DNA of 64,000 nucleotides from Lunularia cruciata (taxonomy: Eukaryota; Streptophyta; Marchantiopsida; Lunulariales; Lunulariaceae): positions 2,982,001-3,046,000 of the forward strand of contig OX419762.1 in the NCBI GenBank assembly GCA_948567375.1. The letters are read 5' to 3'. The notes under the pieces were generated by a model that searched no databases, was not told the origin of the DNA, and saw only the letters and a list, made by a program, of their open reading frames with translations. Positions 10,712-22,820 of this stretch are shown in pieces. The position numbers were made by a program, and so were the translations under genes. Each line of letters opens with the position of its first letter. The first letter of the stretch is position 1.

Positions 10712-10817
10712 CTCATAAGTGTCCAACTTTAAACCTCATTTTGTAGCATGGGTATGTTTGTTATCTCATAAGTGTCCAACTTTAAACCTCATTTTGTAGC
10801 ATGTGTATGTTTGTTAT
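10712..10817. repeat. Exact-length 53-bp tandem duplication
   Basis: 10712-10764 and 10765-10817 are copies of one 53-bp sequence starting 'ctcataagtgtccaacttta', with about one mismatch. The near identity points to a very recent duplication. Confidence 0.95.
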
Positions 10818-11480
10818 GGGAATGTATCTTGCTTGTAGTTCCTCCCAAGCCCAAAGAAGAGCCGACCATGTAAGCTACCTAACAATTCCTGTTTCCCATA
10901 GTGTCTCATACCCAAACTATGTGATTGGTTGAGCATACCCAAGCTCCCTTAATGTTCTCTCTAGGTGAGGTCTCATAGGCTCTTTTTGAACTAATACAAA
11001 ATCGTATACAAAACATTATCTTGCCTTCTAGAGAGCTCCTAACAATAGAACCAAAATGTAAGTCGGCATCTCTTTCACTCAAGATGAACCTATGATAGCT
11101 ATTAGCCATGGACCAAGATGATAAAGAACTCAAACTCCATCACTCTCTTCCAAGGCTAAAACTCCAAGGCACCTCCAAGACTCAAGGTATCGCTCAATGG
11201 GGAACTCAATGAGAGAGAGAGATAGTTACAAATGAAAAGGTGACAAGTACCTCATCACTTTTAGCTTATATACTTGTGAAATAATTACACATTAATATTA
11301 TAAATTACCATAGTAACTCAAGGTATTAAGAAAAATTCATATAAAGTCTAAAGTCTAAAAGAATATCCAAACCATGGGAATAATACTCTAAGCACTTGGT
11401 CTTATCTTGATTCAACTACTAAGTAAAGAATTCTTTCACATAGGCTATCCTTTGACTATAAAAGAATTCAAACCAAAAAG
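10818..11480. other. Non-coding DNA, possible LTR-like remnant
   Basis: No coding match. A (GA)n run lies at about 11211-11223, followed by 'ttttagcttatata', which on the minus strand would read as a TATA-type stretch. It directly precedes repeat R copy 2, so it may be an unresolved part of the same old element. Confidence 0.35.
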
Positions 11481-12361
11481 GCTTGTGGGTCTAAGAGTTC
11501 TCAACTCTTTCTTCAAAGCAAAACAAACTAGGAATAATATCAAGTCAATATAGTAGAATTCAAAATAGTGATGCCCACTCTTTCATTTTCTTCTAAGTTG
11601 AGTTACTTCTACCTTAGCTATGACTAACTCTAGCTAATCATTGCTAATGTAGAAGCTTGCTTTAAATTTTTATAAATCATATTTCTCAATTATTTGGAAT
11701 ATCAAACTAAATATCATAATAAAGAATATATATATCAATGGGTGCTATAACCTTAATGCTAAATGAGATCTCTCTTCTTGCCATTCAAACCTTTTCTAAT
11801 TTGGCTAACATCTATCAACTTGGGCACTAACTCACCTCTAAGTCTCTAGAAACCTCTCCAAATATAGTCAACTCTACCAAATGTTCTCTAGCTTGTGCAA
11901 CTTTCAAATCAATTCAGTCTTCCACCAATCTAGTAAATAACTAATTCTTTCACCAAATTTAGATTTTCAACTTATGATTATCTATATAATTTAGGAGATG
12001 GAGAACTCTAAATTCCTAATTCAAGGGAATGGTTCACAAATCCAATCTCAATTTTGCATTTAGTTTCAATTTGCAACATCCAACCTCCAATTTGATCTCT
12101 CACTTTCAAATTAGTATCTCCAATCATCAAAATTGGACACTTTCCTCAAATCAACCTCAATTTTAGAAAATTTTGCCAATGTTTCTACACATTGTCCGTC
12201 CAATGGTCAAATCTATAATAAATTTCATAGAGCTTTTGTGTATAATTCACTCAATTGAAAATAAAAATAGAAATTGAGCAACCATGATCAAATATACCAA
12301 CAATCTCACCAAACTTGGAGATACAAGTAGTGCCCATAATTCTTGCATCCAATTTCCCCAC
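11481..12361 (-). repeat. Dispersed repeat R, copy 2
   Basis: It matches 1-246 and 5855-6200 on the same strand and the reverse complement of 31640-32050. Near 11735-11750 it reads straight across the A1 target site ('aaagaatatatatatcaatg'), so it serves as a paralogous empty site. It ends at the A2 LTR ('catccaatttcccca'), at the point matching 'cgatttccccctgac' of the inverted copy near 31636. It is non-coding and clearly older than A1 and A2. Confidence 0.7.
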
Positions 12362-12872
12362 TGCAATAGGAGAGAAATAGGAGAATAGAAGATTACAATG
12401 GGACTCTTGAATGAAGGAAAATCCAAATGTCTAGCATGAGCTTGTGCTTTGGTATTATATGGAATATACAAGGTTCTTCAGAAGTTTATCAAGAAACTTT
12501 CTAAAAGTTGTCTTCTTAGAGTGTAGGCTAAGCTAACCGGGAAGTTTCTCAAGAACCTTCCTTTTAGAAGCCACCTACTTGCCATGCAAGCCAAGTTAAT
12601 TGGGAAGCTTTTTAAGAAGCTTCTTTCTAAAAGCCAACTATTTGGCATGCAAGCTAAGTTAACTAGAAGCATCCCAAGAAGCTTCCTTCTAGAAATCACC
12701 ACTTGACATACATATTACTTGATACTTAGAGGGTACCAAGTACCTTCTAAGTATCAAGTACCAAGTAGCTTGCTAGATGCTTCTAGAATATTCTTATAAT
12801 TCTTGGCTAATTTTGCCTATTTGCAACTTTATTAGTCTTCACTAATTCATCTATAAACTCTGTATTGTTATA
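12362..12872 (-). repeat. 3' LTR of A2
   Basis: Family A LTR in reverse orientation: 'ggagagaaataggagaat' near its start, TATA-type 'ggtattatatgg' near 12450, and GAAGCTTC-like units, ending 'attgttata'. Outer boundaries are approximate because the ends have drifted. Confidence 0.8.
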
Positions 12873-13113
12873 TATTCTCCCAACACTAGTTGGTGACATA
12901 CTTGTCACCATGGAAACTCAAACATACCCTCTAAGTATAAAGTACCAAGTAGCTTGCTAGATGCTTCTAGAATATTATTATAATTCTTGGCTAATTTTAC
13001 CTATTTGCAACTTTATTAGTATTGACTAATTCATCTATAAACTCCATATTGTTACATATTCTCCCAACACTAGTTGGTGACATACTTGTCATCATGGAAA
13101 CTCCAAACTCCTA
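12744..13113. repeat. 185-bp tandem duplication across the A2 LTR/internal border
   Basis: 12744-12928 and 12929-13113 are copies of one segment running from the inner LTR ('ctaagtat.aagtaccaagt') through the LTR end and polypurine side ('ttctcccaacactagttggt') to 'catggaaactc'. They differ at only a few sites, so the duplication is much younger than A2 itself. Confidence 0.9.
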
Positions 13114-13523
13114 AATGGCCGCTTGTGCATTGTGGAGATGAAAAAGAGGCTCCCAAGTGGCATTATGAAGGGGACTTTCCAAAGGCCTTTGTACTCAATA
13201 TGTTGTTGGTGGCCACGTTGAATGTGACAATATGCAAGGATAAAATCAACTTCATACTCCTCATGATCATTCATAAGGATGGGAGGAGGAGGGACACAAG
13301 AGGAAAAGGAAGACAGATTAGATACAAAGAACTCAAACTTGGAAAGTTGAAAATATGAGAGACAAGGTGGATTTTCATATGACAAGGCAAGGCAAGTTGA
13401 TAAACAATAAGAGATATAATTTGGGTGACATCAAATAGACCTATCTAATAGGGGCTAGTTTTTATGAACTTGGGTATCAAGTGGGAGGGGTGGGTTACTA
13501 GAAGAATGCATGACCTTATCACA
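12873..13523 (-). pseudogene. Integrase end and chromodomain of A2
   Basis: On the minus strand, 13092-13385 shows the chromodomain-linked segment NDHEEYEVDFILAYCHIQRG, matching the A1 tail. The sequence stops at the A3 insertion (13524) and resumes at 19206. Broken. Confidence 0.8.
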
Positions 13524-14000
13524 TGTAAAAGACTGAGACCGAGGAGAGAAATAGGAGAATGGAAGATCACATTGGGATACTTGAGTATTAGAAACTCCAA
13601 ATTCCTAACATGAGTTTTGGCTTTGGTATTTATAAGGAGTATATAAGGCTCTTGAGAAGCTTCTCAAGAAGCTCCCTTATGCCACTTTCTTGGAGTGCAA
13701 ACCAAGTTAACCGAGAAGCTTCTCAAGAAGCTTCCTTCTAGAAGTTGTGTACTTGGTGTGCAAGTTAAGCTAGTTAGAAGCTTCTAGAAGTTTCTTTTCT
13801 AGAAGCTACCTACTTGGGAGTGCAAGCTAAGCTAGCTAAGAAGCTCCCTCTTAGAACTCACCACTTGGCATGCATATTACTTAATACTTGGAAGGTACCA
13901 AGTAGCTTCTTAGATACTTATAGAATATTCTAGGCTAATTTGGCCTATTTTCTACTTCATTAGCATTGACTAACTCGTTGATAAGCTCCATATTTTTACA
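13524..14000 (-). repeat. 3' LTR of A3
   Basis: A 477-bp LTR, TGTAAAAGAC to TTTTTACA on the plus strand. It has GAAGCTTCT/AGAAGCTTC palindromes and the TATA box 'tatttataa' read in reverse near 13630. It pairs with 18717-19205. Confidence 0.92.
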
Positions 14001-17000
14001 TATTCCCCCACAGCTAGTTGGTGATATCCTCGTCACCATTGAAGCTTCAAACTCCTAGATAGCCATTTGTGCATTCTAGAGATGAGAAAGAGGCTCCCAA
14101 GTGGCATCATGAAAGAGATACCCTTTCTAGAGGACTTTGTACTCTATATATTGTTGACAGCCTTGTTGAATGTGGCAACATGCAAGGATACAATCAACTT
14201 CATACTCCTCATGATGATTGATAGGGATGGGAGGAAGAGGAGGTTGGACACAAGATGAAAAGAAGATGGATCAGATAAAAGGCTTCAACTTGGAAATGTG
14301 AAAGATAGGGTGGATGCGCATATGACAAGGCAAGGCAAGTTGATAAGCAATAGTAGAAATGATTTGGGTAACATCAAAGTGTCCTATCTAATTAGGAGCA
14401 AGTTTACAAACTTGGGGTTCAAGTGGAAAGGGTAGGTTACTAGACAAGACCATGACCTTATTACCAACTTGAAAGGTGAGATCATGATGATGGTGGTCTA
14501 CATATTGTTTTTGACAATTCTGAGCAACAAGGAGATGAGATTTGGCTTGTAGGAGGGATTAGGATATGGTGGTCAAGAAGGTGGATGTATGAAGGACATG
14601 AGATGGAAGAGGAGCATGAAGGAATCTGGAACAAGTGGATCTTGGCCAAAATTAAGGAAGAAGTGAGAGAATTTGGTGCTTCCTTGTTTGGAATCATTGT
14701 ATGCAAATTCAACAACTACAAGACAATCATCCCAATTAGTATGATGAACATTGATAAAGGCACAAAGCATATCCTCCAAGGTGCAATTTGCATTTTTAGT
14801 TTGTCTATTAGTTTGAGGATGATAGGTAGTGAACAAAGCAAGCTTGGTGCCTAGTATCTAGAAGAGCAATTGCCAAAATTTTCTAATGAATTGAGGATCA
14901 TGGCTGGAGATGAGTACATGAGGCATCCCATGATGCTTGAAGACATTGTCAAAGTAGATCTATGGCAATGTTAGAGTATCTATAGTATCAAAGGTTGAGG
15001 CCCAATAGATTTTCTTATTAAGATTATCCACAAATACCACAATTGTTGTTGGACCTTGTTTTGTCTTGGGCAAGGATGTGATGAGATCTAAGCTCATGTG
15101 TTCTTAACGAGTATATGGAATGGGGAGTGGTTGAAGGAGTCCACTCAGTTTCAGGATGTTGGCCTTGTTGCACTGGTAGCTCTCACAAGATCAAACAAAC
15201 TCTTGAACATCTTGTGTGATGTTGGGCCACCACCATTGGCATTGGAGGGTACCCAAGGTCTTATTTACATCTATGTGACTAACAATTGGTAAGTCATGGG
15301 CTTCTTGGAGGTGCACAAGTAGGAGATAACCCTAGGCTAGAATATAGATTTGGTTCTAACAAAATAGAAGGCCCACCTTGAAGGAGAAGGTGTTTTATTC
15401 CTTATTGCATGCTACAAGATGACCTTTTTCCATCTAAAAGAAAGATCTTGTTGCAAAACTGTCCTAAAATCAATTTGGAATTTGGAGTCAACTGATACCA
15501 TCATTATTGCCACCGTGATGAGAGGAAGAGATTTCAAATCAGGCTGCTGTGATAGGGCATCAAGGATGACATAGAACCAACCAGGTTTGTACTTAAGTTT
15601 GATGTCAAACAATTGTAGTTGTTCCTCTCATTGATGATGTCAACTCTTCATGTGTTCCAAATGTAATATCTGCAACAAGGGCTTGTGATCAATTTGCATG
15701 ATCTCTTGTTTTCCCAAGAGATAATGCCTCCATACCTTGGTTGCATATACCATTGCTACTTGTTCCAATCTTAAGTAGAGTAGTTCTTTTTTGCTATATT
15801 TAGTTGGCAAGAAATAAAGGCAATGAGATGTCCCACTTTTGGGAATTCTTGCTACAATATGGCTCCAATTGCAAAGTTAGAAGCATAAAACTCAACTATA
15901 AAAGGTAGTTGAGGATCATATGGTTGAAGAATGGGTTTGAAGACACCATATGTTTTAGATTTTAGAATGCTCCTTTGTACTTGGTTGTCCATTGAAAGCT
16001 CAAGTTCTTCCCCAAGAGGTTGGTCAATGGTGCGGCCACATGAGCATAGTAATGGATGGACCATTGGTGAAAGTTTACCAAACCATTAAATGCTTGTACT
16101 TCTATAATATCCTTTGGAGTAGGTCAATTAGTAATGGCCTTGATTTTCTCATCTTCCATCTTGATCCCTTCCAATAAAATCTTGTGACCCAAAAAGGTAA
16201 CTTCCTTTTGCCAAAAGGCACACTTTGACTTCTTGTAGTAAAACTTGCACTAATGTAGTTGTCTTAGGACTTCTCGCACATGATTTGCATATTTTTCCTT
16301 TGCCTTGCTATAGATTAAAATATCATCTAAGAACACTACCATCTATTGATCTAATAGCTCATCCAACACCCAGTGCATTTGATCTATGAAGATTATTACA
16401 ACATTAGTGAGCCTAAAAGGCAGAATTCTCCACTCAAAATGCCCATACCTTGTGCAAGAGGTAATCTTTTGTACACCTTCTCTATCAATGGAAATCTACC
16501 AATAGCTACTTTAGAGATCCAACTTGGAGTATCATCCACCACTCAATTGATCAAGAAATTCATCAATTCAAGGCAAGAGATATGTATTCTTCAATATTTT
16601 TTTATTGAGGCCTTGATAATCAATATAGAAGGAAAGTCCTCCATCCTTTTTTAGAACAAATAGTACGGGTGCTCTCCAAGGAGATGTACTATGTCATATG
16701 AATCCTTATCCAACAACTTTGTCAGTGTTGTTTAGAGCTCATCCAACTCCTTTGGTGAGAGCCAATAGATTGGTCTACTCATTGAAGTAATTCTTGGCAA
16801 TAGCTCAATCTTGAAGAGCATACCACAATTAGAGGGTAATCCCTTTGGAAGATCACCTAGAAACAAATCTGAAAGCTCTTAGGTTATTTGATCAACCATT
16901 GTTTGATGAAGCTTTTGATCCTCCTCAAATCTTCAATGCACAATCTACTTGATCCACATCACAAAAGTAAACTTACTTCCTCCAAAGCTTGCTCTATGGC

Positions 17001-17540
17001 GGCTTCATTGACAAACTCCCCATCTTGGGACTTATCTTTCTTCAAAGCTTGCTTTATAGCTACTTTCCCAACAAACTTCCACTATTAGGACTAATTATTC
17101 TTAAGTGTCTTACTCAAAGACTTTAGACAACCTAATGTGAAATTCCTACCTTGGTGTTGTACTTGATTTTGTCATCGGTTCCAATCAAATGAAACCATAT
17201 GAATTCAAGCTGAGATAGACCTAGAATGATATCATAGTGTAGAGGTGCCTCTACAAACTCACACACTCCAAATACTCCTTCCCAATCTTGAATGTAACAA
17301 GATGCAAGGTTCGAGATGCAAAACCATTTCTACCATCTACCATCCACCATCAATCAATCTACTTCTAATTATTGGCTTGATAGGAATAATTAATTCCTTT
17401 GCTAATTGCATACACATGCAATTCTTTAAACTTCTAAAATCAACCAAAATCCTACAACCACAATCAAGTATTGTACCTTGCAAGTGAAGCAAACTTGCAT
17501 AGGTTGAGTCTTCAATCCCTTTGGAACTAATCAAGTTCTC
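14001..17540 (-). pseudogene. pol region of A3 (protease, RT, RNase H, integrase, chromodomain)
   Basis: Reading leftward on the minus strand: protease (about 17540-17220, near a VDFRSLKNCMCMQLAKELII block), RT (about 16830-15990), RNase H (about 15960-15380, with YDPQLPFIVEFYASNFAIGA), integrase (about 15330-14310, with TYHPQTNRQTKNANCTLED) and the chromodomain tail (about 14280-14001). Order and sequence match A1 and A5. Heavily broken. Confidence 0.85.
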
Positions 17541-17559
17541 AATAGGTGGCTCAAAATCT

Positions 17560-18460
17560 CCTATTGAGATTCCTTGTTTCCTTGATCATTACACTCCACA
17601 AACTCCAATTGGGAAATTTATCAAGATTGTCTATTCTTGAGTGGACATTCAATAATGCAATGTCCAATCTGGTGACAATAAAAACAATTGTTATTTTGCG
17701 ATAATCTTCTTGATTTGTTGTGCCAAGTGGTCTCTATTGGATGGCATCAATCTCCATTGGTGTGGACTCTTCCTCTTGTGTGTAATGTGTTGGTGGGTTT
17801 TGTGAGAGTCAAGGTCAAGATCAAGTTGTTGCAACCAACAATCAAAATGCTCAACCAACTGCATGGTTTTTCCAGGTGTTTTGGCTCTTTCATAGTCACT
17901 TCCAAAAAGGTTCATGACTTCAAGCCTCCCACAAATTGACATAGAGATTCACCATACAATATATTTGGAATTTTCATAATTTGCATGTGATGTAGCTTCT
18001 TATAAAACCAATTTGCTTCAACTTTGCAAACTTATCTTGTGTAGCTGTGTGGCATTTATCACTTGGAATCACCTAATTATTGCACCCTTGAATTCTTCTT
18101 ATGTCAAGATTGGCACAAAAAATTGCCATGTAGCTTGCTCCAACTAAAATTGCCACCATAGTTTTGCCACTCCATCCAAATGGCTTGAAGCTAAGAGAAT
18201 CTATTTCTGTTCATCTTGAATATTTATAACCTTGAAATAACATTCACAGTCAAATACAAAATTCTCCATGCACCCAAGAGATTCTTGCCATCAAATACCT
18301 TAGGTTTTTGGAATCAGATTTGCTCTTCTCCTTCTTGAAATGGCATTCTCTCCATGTGCTCTTGTTGTTGATGGTCTTGTTTGTCCAACAATTGAGTAAG
18401 GTGCTCATTTATTTGCCACATAGCCATGATAACCTTAGAAATTACCGCCATGGCTACTAC
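17560..18460 (-). pseudogene. gag of A3
   Basis: The minus strand of 17691-17942 gives the gag C-terminal part (WLQQLDLDLDSHKTHQHITHK). A zinc-knuckle remnant lies near 17650-17695, and capsid-like sequence continues to about 18460. Heavily broken. Confidence 0.75.
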
Positions 18461-18703
18461 TCTATCATACTACCTCATTTTATCAAAATTAATACAAAGA
18501 TGCAACATGTCCACCGTTCTCCATAAGTTACAATCGAAGTACAAAGGGTTCCTTGGACAAGGTGATCACATTTAGAAATTTTACCCAAAGCGTGAGGTGA
18601 TAACCTACATGAAATGATGCTTGGACAATACACAAACATACAAATCCCAATGGTTTGGCAAAAATGGATTTGGTGGTCCATAAATTCTATCTATCCCATT
18701 CTT

Positions 18704-18715
18704 GCTTTGATACCA
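18704..18715 (-). other. Primer binding site of A3 (initiator tRNA-Met type)
   Basis: The minus strand reads TGGTATCAAAGC one base outside the 5' LTR, identical to the A1 site. Confidence 0.9.
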
Positions 18716-18716
18716 A

Positions 18717-19205
18717 TGTAAAAGATAGAGACATTAAGGAGAAAAATAAAAGAATGGAAGATCACATTAGGACACTTGAGTGTACAAAATCCAAATGCAT
18801 GGTATGAGCTTTGGCTTTGGTACTTATAGGGAGCATAAAAGGCTCTTAAAAATCTTCTCAAGAAGCTTCCTTAAGTCTCTTTCTTGGAGTACAAGCCATG
18901 TTAACCAAGAAGCTTCTCAAGAAGGAAGTTTCTCAAAAAGCTTCCTTCTAGAAGTTGCTTACTTTGTATGCAAGCTAAACTAGTTGGAAATTTATTGAAG
19001 TTTCCTTATAGAAACTACCTACTTGGGGTGTAAGTTAAGCTAGCCTAGAAGCTTCCCAAGAAGTTACCACTTGGCATGCATGTTACTCAATACTTGGAAG
19101 GTACCACATAGCTTCCTATATACTTCTAGAATATTCTTGTCTAATTTGGCCCATTTGCTACTTTCTTAGCTTTGATTAACTTGTCATAAACTCCATATTG
19201 TTACA
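18717..19205 (-). repeat. 5' LTR of A3
   Basis: A 489-bp LTR running TGTAAAAGATAGAG to ATTGTTACA on the plus strand. It carries the usual GAAGCTTC units (about 18850-18950) upstream of a TATA region at about 18820-18835 on the minus strand. Confidence 0.92.
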
Positions 19206-19696
19206 TCATCAAGTTGTAAGGTGAGATCGTGACAATGTTGGTCCACATATTGTTTTTGATGATTTTGAGCAACAAGGAGATGAGATTTGGCTTGTTGTGG
19301 GGATTGAGATATTGTGGTCAAGAAGGTGGAAGTATGAAGGACATGAGATGGAGGAGGAGGAGCAAGAAAGAAATCTAGAACAAGTGGGCCTTTGCCAAAA
19401 TTAAGAAAGAAGGGAGAAAATCCGGTGCTTGCCTACTTGGAGTTGCTATGGGCAAACTCAATAGCTACAAGACATTCATCCCAATTGGTATGGTGAACAT
19501 TGACAAATGTACAAAGCATATCCTTCAAGGTGCAATTTTCACATTTGGTTTGTCCATCAATTTAAGGATGATAGGCTATGGACAAAGCAAGCTTGGTGTT
19601 GAGTAGTTAGAAGAGTGTTTGCCAAAAGAATTGGTGAATCAAGAATCATGATCAGAGATGAATACACAAGGCATCCCATAATGCTTAAAGAAATTG
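19206..19696 (-). pseudogene. Integrase core fragment of A2
   Basis: The minus strand encodes the piece ending in the 'HHGMPRVLI' region; 19557-19748 gives SIMGCLVYSSLIMILDSP in a shadow frame. It continues the integrase broken off at 13523, with A3 between, and stops at the B1 LTR. Broken. Confidence 0.8.
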
Positions 19697-20416
19697 TGTA
19701 ATCTTCTAAGGATAGGAGACCTGAAGAGAAACACAAAAGAAGAAACACATAGTTTCACACTCAACCTCCGATGCCCCAAAGGAGCACCTTGACCGTTTTA
19801 TATAGCAAAGTGGACTTCCTTGAAGTAAGCTCCACCCTTGGATCAGATATACGGATTGGTGACATGGCAGCAATTTCTACCCTTTGATTAGTTGCATGCA
19901 TGGGTGACATGTTGGTTTTGATCCTATCTGGTTGGTTAGAGGGAATATTTATGGAATCTTTTTATAAGGATCTCCAAATTGTGTGGGTGAGGTACTATTG
20001 AAAAGCTCTCAATAAGACAAACTTGGGAGTAAGAAAGGTAAGCTTTTCTTCCATTAGGGGAAGAAAGTGCACATTTTTTAGGTCTAATTCATCCATTTAG
20101 GCCTCTAAAATTAGCTCTAAAGTTTCTAGGCTATTTTTGACTCCTTCTCTATACTAAATGTCCTCTTTTGGTGACACCTCTATTTGATCTACATATCCCA
20201 TCATATATAACATCCATTTAGATATTTCTAAGCCAATTTTCTCCTTTGGATGATATGTCTAGCTTTTTGTATTACAAGTTCAAGCTATTTTTGGCTCTTG
20301 CCTTATTAGTAGATACCTCTATTTGATTTACCTAGCCCATCCTACCTAACATCCTTCCAGATGTTACCAAGCCAATTTTCTTCTCTAGCTAATATGTCTA
20401 GCTATTGGTATTACAA
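19697..20416 (-). repeat. 3' LTR of B1
   Basis: About 720 bp, TGTAATCTTC to GGTATTACA on the plus strand. It matches the reverse complement of 22821-23607: the 'ccgatgccccaaaggagcac' end and the 'ccaattttcttctctagc' repeats near the start. Two related sub-blocks with 'aagccaattttct' and 'atatgtctagct' lie at about 20230 and 20370. Confidence 0.88.
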
Positions 20417-21288
20417 ACCTCCTCCTTTTCAAGGCGCAATGTCCTCATTGCAAAGTTGTTGCTCAAAAGATTTCATTAACAATGATGCATTGGTCAAATT
20501 GGCTGCTAGCTCCTATGTTGCCTCATATAGTAGGTACCCTTTCTGATGTACTAGATATTCCAAACTTGGATGGTGAGTACCATGGATGTGTTGGTGGAGA
20601 ATGCATTTGATCTCATATTCCCTTGCCTCATCAACAAGTGTTGGAGAAGGTCAACTTTCTTGTTTGGACAAGAAGTGGGGCGGTTGGGAGCATATTGGTG
20701 TAGTAAGGAAACATGAAATACCAGGTGGATCTTCATATGTGGCAAAATCTCAAGGTGATAGGCCATTGCACTAATGTAAGGAAGGATAGGAAAAAGCCCA
20801 ATAAAACAAGGTCTAAGCTTGCAAGGGCCAACTGATGTGGGTTTGGTCCTTGACAACCAGACTTGATCCCAACATTGAATTCCATGTGCTGGCAATGTGC
20901 ATCTACATACCTTTTTTGTCAATTTTGGGCAATCTACAACCTGTGTTTAGCGTTCTCCACTCCTTGTTGGATTCTAAAAACAAAAGTGTTCATAACATCC
21001 ACCTTGGTATCCATTGAGTAGATCTTCATCAAGCTCAAAGATATGAAAGAATGCTCCTTATACATGAGCAAGAACGGTGTGGCTTGTATGGATGCATTCA
21101 TTGAATTGTTGTATGTAAATTCCACCAATGAGAGTAAGGTGTCCCACCTTTCTTGCTTCTCTAGGGCAAAGTCACGGAGCAGGTCCAATAGTGCAATTAG
21201 TCCACTCTATTTTTCCATCTGTCAATGGATGGTAAGTAATAAACATGGCTAATTATTATTTTGATAAAACCAAAGAGTGTTGAAGCAT
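20417..21288 (-). pseudogene. Integrase C-terminal half and chromodomain of B1
   Basis: The minus strand starts at the LTR with the tract 'aaaaggaggaggttt', then an EYEIKCIL-type chromodomain start (about 20650-20560), GPCKLRPCFIGLFPILPYI and HMKIHLVFHVSLLHQY (20551-20922), and the integrase piece EKQERWDTLLSLVEFTYNNS (20934-21188). This differs from family A and matches B2. Broken. Confidence 0.82.
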
Positions 21289-22820
21289 CCACTATATCAA
21301 AGATTGATGCCAAATGGATTTTCTTACTAAGTCTACCAACAAACACCACAATTTTTATGTGACTTTGCTTTGTCTTGCGTAAGGATGTGATGAGATTTGA
21401 GCTCATGTGTTTCCTTCTAGCAGATGGGATAGGAAGAGCTTGAAGGAGTCCACTCAATTTTTGTTATTGCTCTTGTTGTATTGGTAGCTCTCACAAGATT
21501 CAACAAACTCTCAAACCTCTTGTCCCATGTTGGGCCACCACCATTAGCATTATAGGGTATCCAAGGTCTTATCCACGTCCATGTGACCAATGATGGTAAG
21601 TCATGGGTTTCTTGAAGGTGCACAAGTTGTAGATCACACTTGGTTGGAACATAGATCTATTTCTCATAAAATAGAAGGCCTTCCTTAAAGCAAAAGTTGT
21701 TGTATTCCTTGTTTTGTGCTACAATATTACCTTGTACCACCTGAAAGAAGGTATAAGTTTTGGTTGTAAAGTGCTAAAGTGTTGTAAAGTTGTCCTAATA
21801 GATTTGGACTTTCAAGTCAATTGATATTGTTTTAATTGCCACCGTGATGAGAAGAAGAGTTTTCAAATCAAGTCATAGTGATAGTGCATTAGGGATGGTA
21901 TGGAACCTACTAGGTTTCTACTCAAGTTTGATGATAAAAAAGTATAATTGTTCCTCCCATTGATGATGTTGACTCTTCATGTGCTCCAACATAATGTTTG
22001 CAACAAGGATTTATGATTGGTTTGCATGATCACTTGTTTCTCCAAAAGATAATGCTTCCATACCTTGGTAGTATACATTAATGCTACTTGTTCTTGATCT
22101 TGAGCAGAAAATTTTGTTTCTATAGTATTTAGTTGGTTAGACACAAAGGAAATGGGATGAAACCTATCTGGAAATTCCTATTGCAATATAACTCCAATGG
22201 CAAATTTAGAAGCATCAAAATCAACCAACAAGGTAGTTGAGTATCATATATTTAAAGAATGTGTCTTTAAGACACTATATGTTTCAGCTTATGGAATGCT
22301 TCTTTCTGCTTGGTGGTCCATTGAAAACTTGAGGTCTTCTCCAAGAGATCGCTCAATGGTGCAGCTACATGACCATAATAGCGGATGAACTATCGATTTA
22401 AAACTTGCCAATCCATTAAATACTTGTACTTTTATGGTATCTTTTGGAGTAGGCCAATCAGTAATGGCCTTGATTTTCTCCTCTTCCATCTTGATACTCT
22501 CCAATGAGATCTTATGACCCAGAAAGGTAATTTTCTTTTGCCAAAAGGTACAATTTGACTTCTTGTAGTAAAAATTCCATTGACTTAGTTTTCTTAGGAT
22601 TTCTTGCTTGTGATTCATGTGTTTTGCCTCCATTTAGCTATAGATTAATATATCATCCAAGAACATCACCACATATCAATCCAATAGCCCATCCAACACT
22701 TGATGCATTTGATTCATGAAGATTCTTGGAGTATTAGTGAGCCCAAAAGGTAGAACTCTCCATTCAAAATGCACACACCTCGTGCAAAAGGTAGTCTTTT
22801 GTACATCTTCTCTATCAATG
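21289..22820 (-). pseudogene. Integrase start, RNase H and RT of A2
   Basis: On the minus strand: RT (22820-22289, with [13 protein letters not shown]-type sequence and IKAITDWPTPKDTIK), RNase H (about 22250-21690) and the integrase zinc domain and core start (about 21660-21289, with NLITSLRKTKQSHIKIVVF). The sequence is family A type throughout, not B type. It is cut at 22820 by the B2 LTR. Broken. Confidence 0.8.

Larger units (their letters stand above)
13524..19205 (-). mobile_element. Chromovirus A3, complete layout, nested in A2, broken
   Basis: A 5.7-kb minus-strand family A element with both LTRs, a tRNA-iMet primer site, gag, protease, RT, RNase H, integrase and chromodomain. It sits in A2 integrase. 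The two flanks, 'tcaca' (13519-13523) and 'tcatc' (19206-19210), each differ by one base from 'tcacc' found at the same spot in A5, consistent with a decayed 5-bp target duplication. The LTRs differ at about one site in six by hand, so this is the oldest datable insertion here, perhaps 6-7 million years at the grass rate. Heavily broken. Confidence 0.9.
19697..21288 (-). mobile_element. Chromovirus B1, 3' fragment nested in A2
   Basis: A minus-strand fragment of a second chromovirus family: one LTR (19697-20416), its polypurine tract, a chromodomain and the C-terminal half of integrase. The B-type sequence ends at about 21288, where A-type integrase of A2 resumes ('gaagcatccactatatca'). No second LTR or clear target duplication was seen. 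Only the 3' part is present; broken. Confidence 0.8.
12362..22820 (-). mobile_element. Chromovirus A2, outer element of a nest, broken and incomplete in window
   Basis: A minus-strand family A element seen in three pieces: 12362-13523 (3' LTR, chromodomain, integrase end), 19206-19696 (integrase core) and 21289-22820 (integrase start, RNase H, RT). The gaps are filled by A3 and by fragment B1. At 22820 it is interrupted by B2, and its gag and 5' LTR were not found. It is older than everything nested in it. Broken, with many breaks. Confidence 0.8.
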
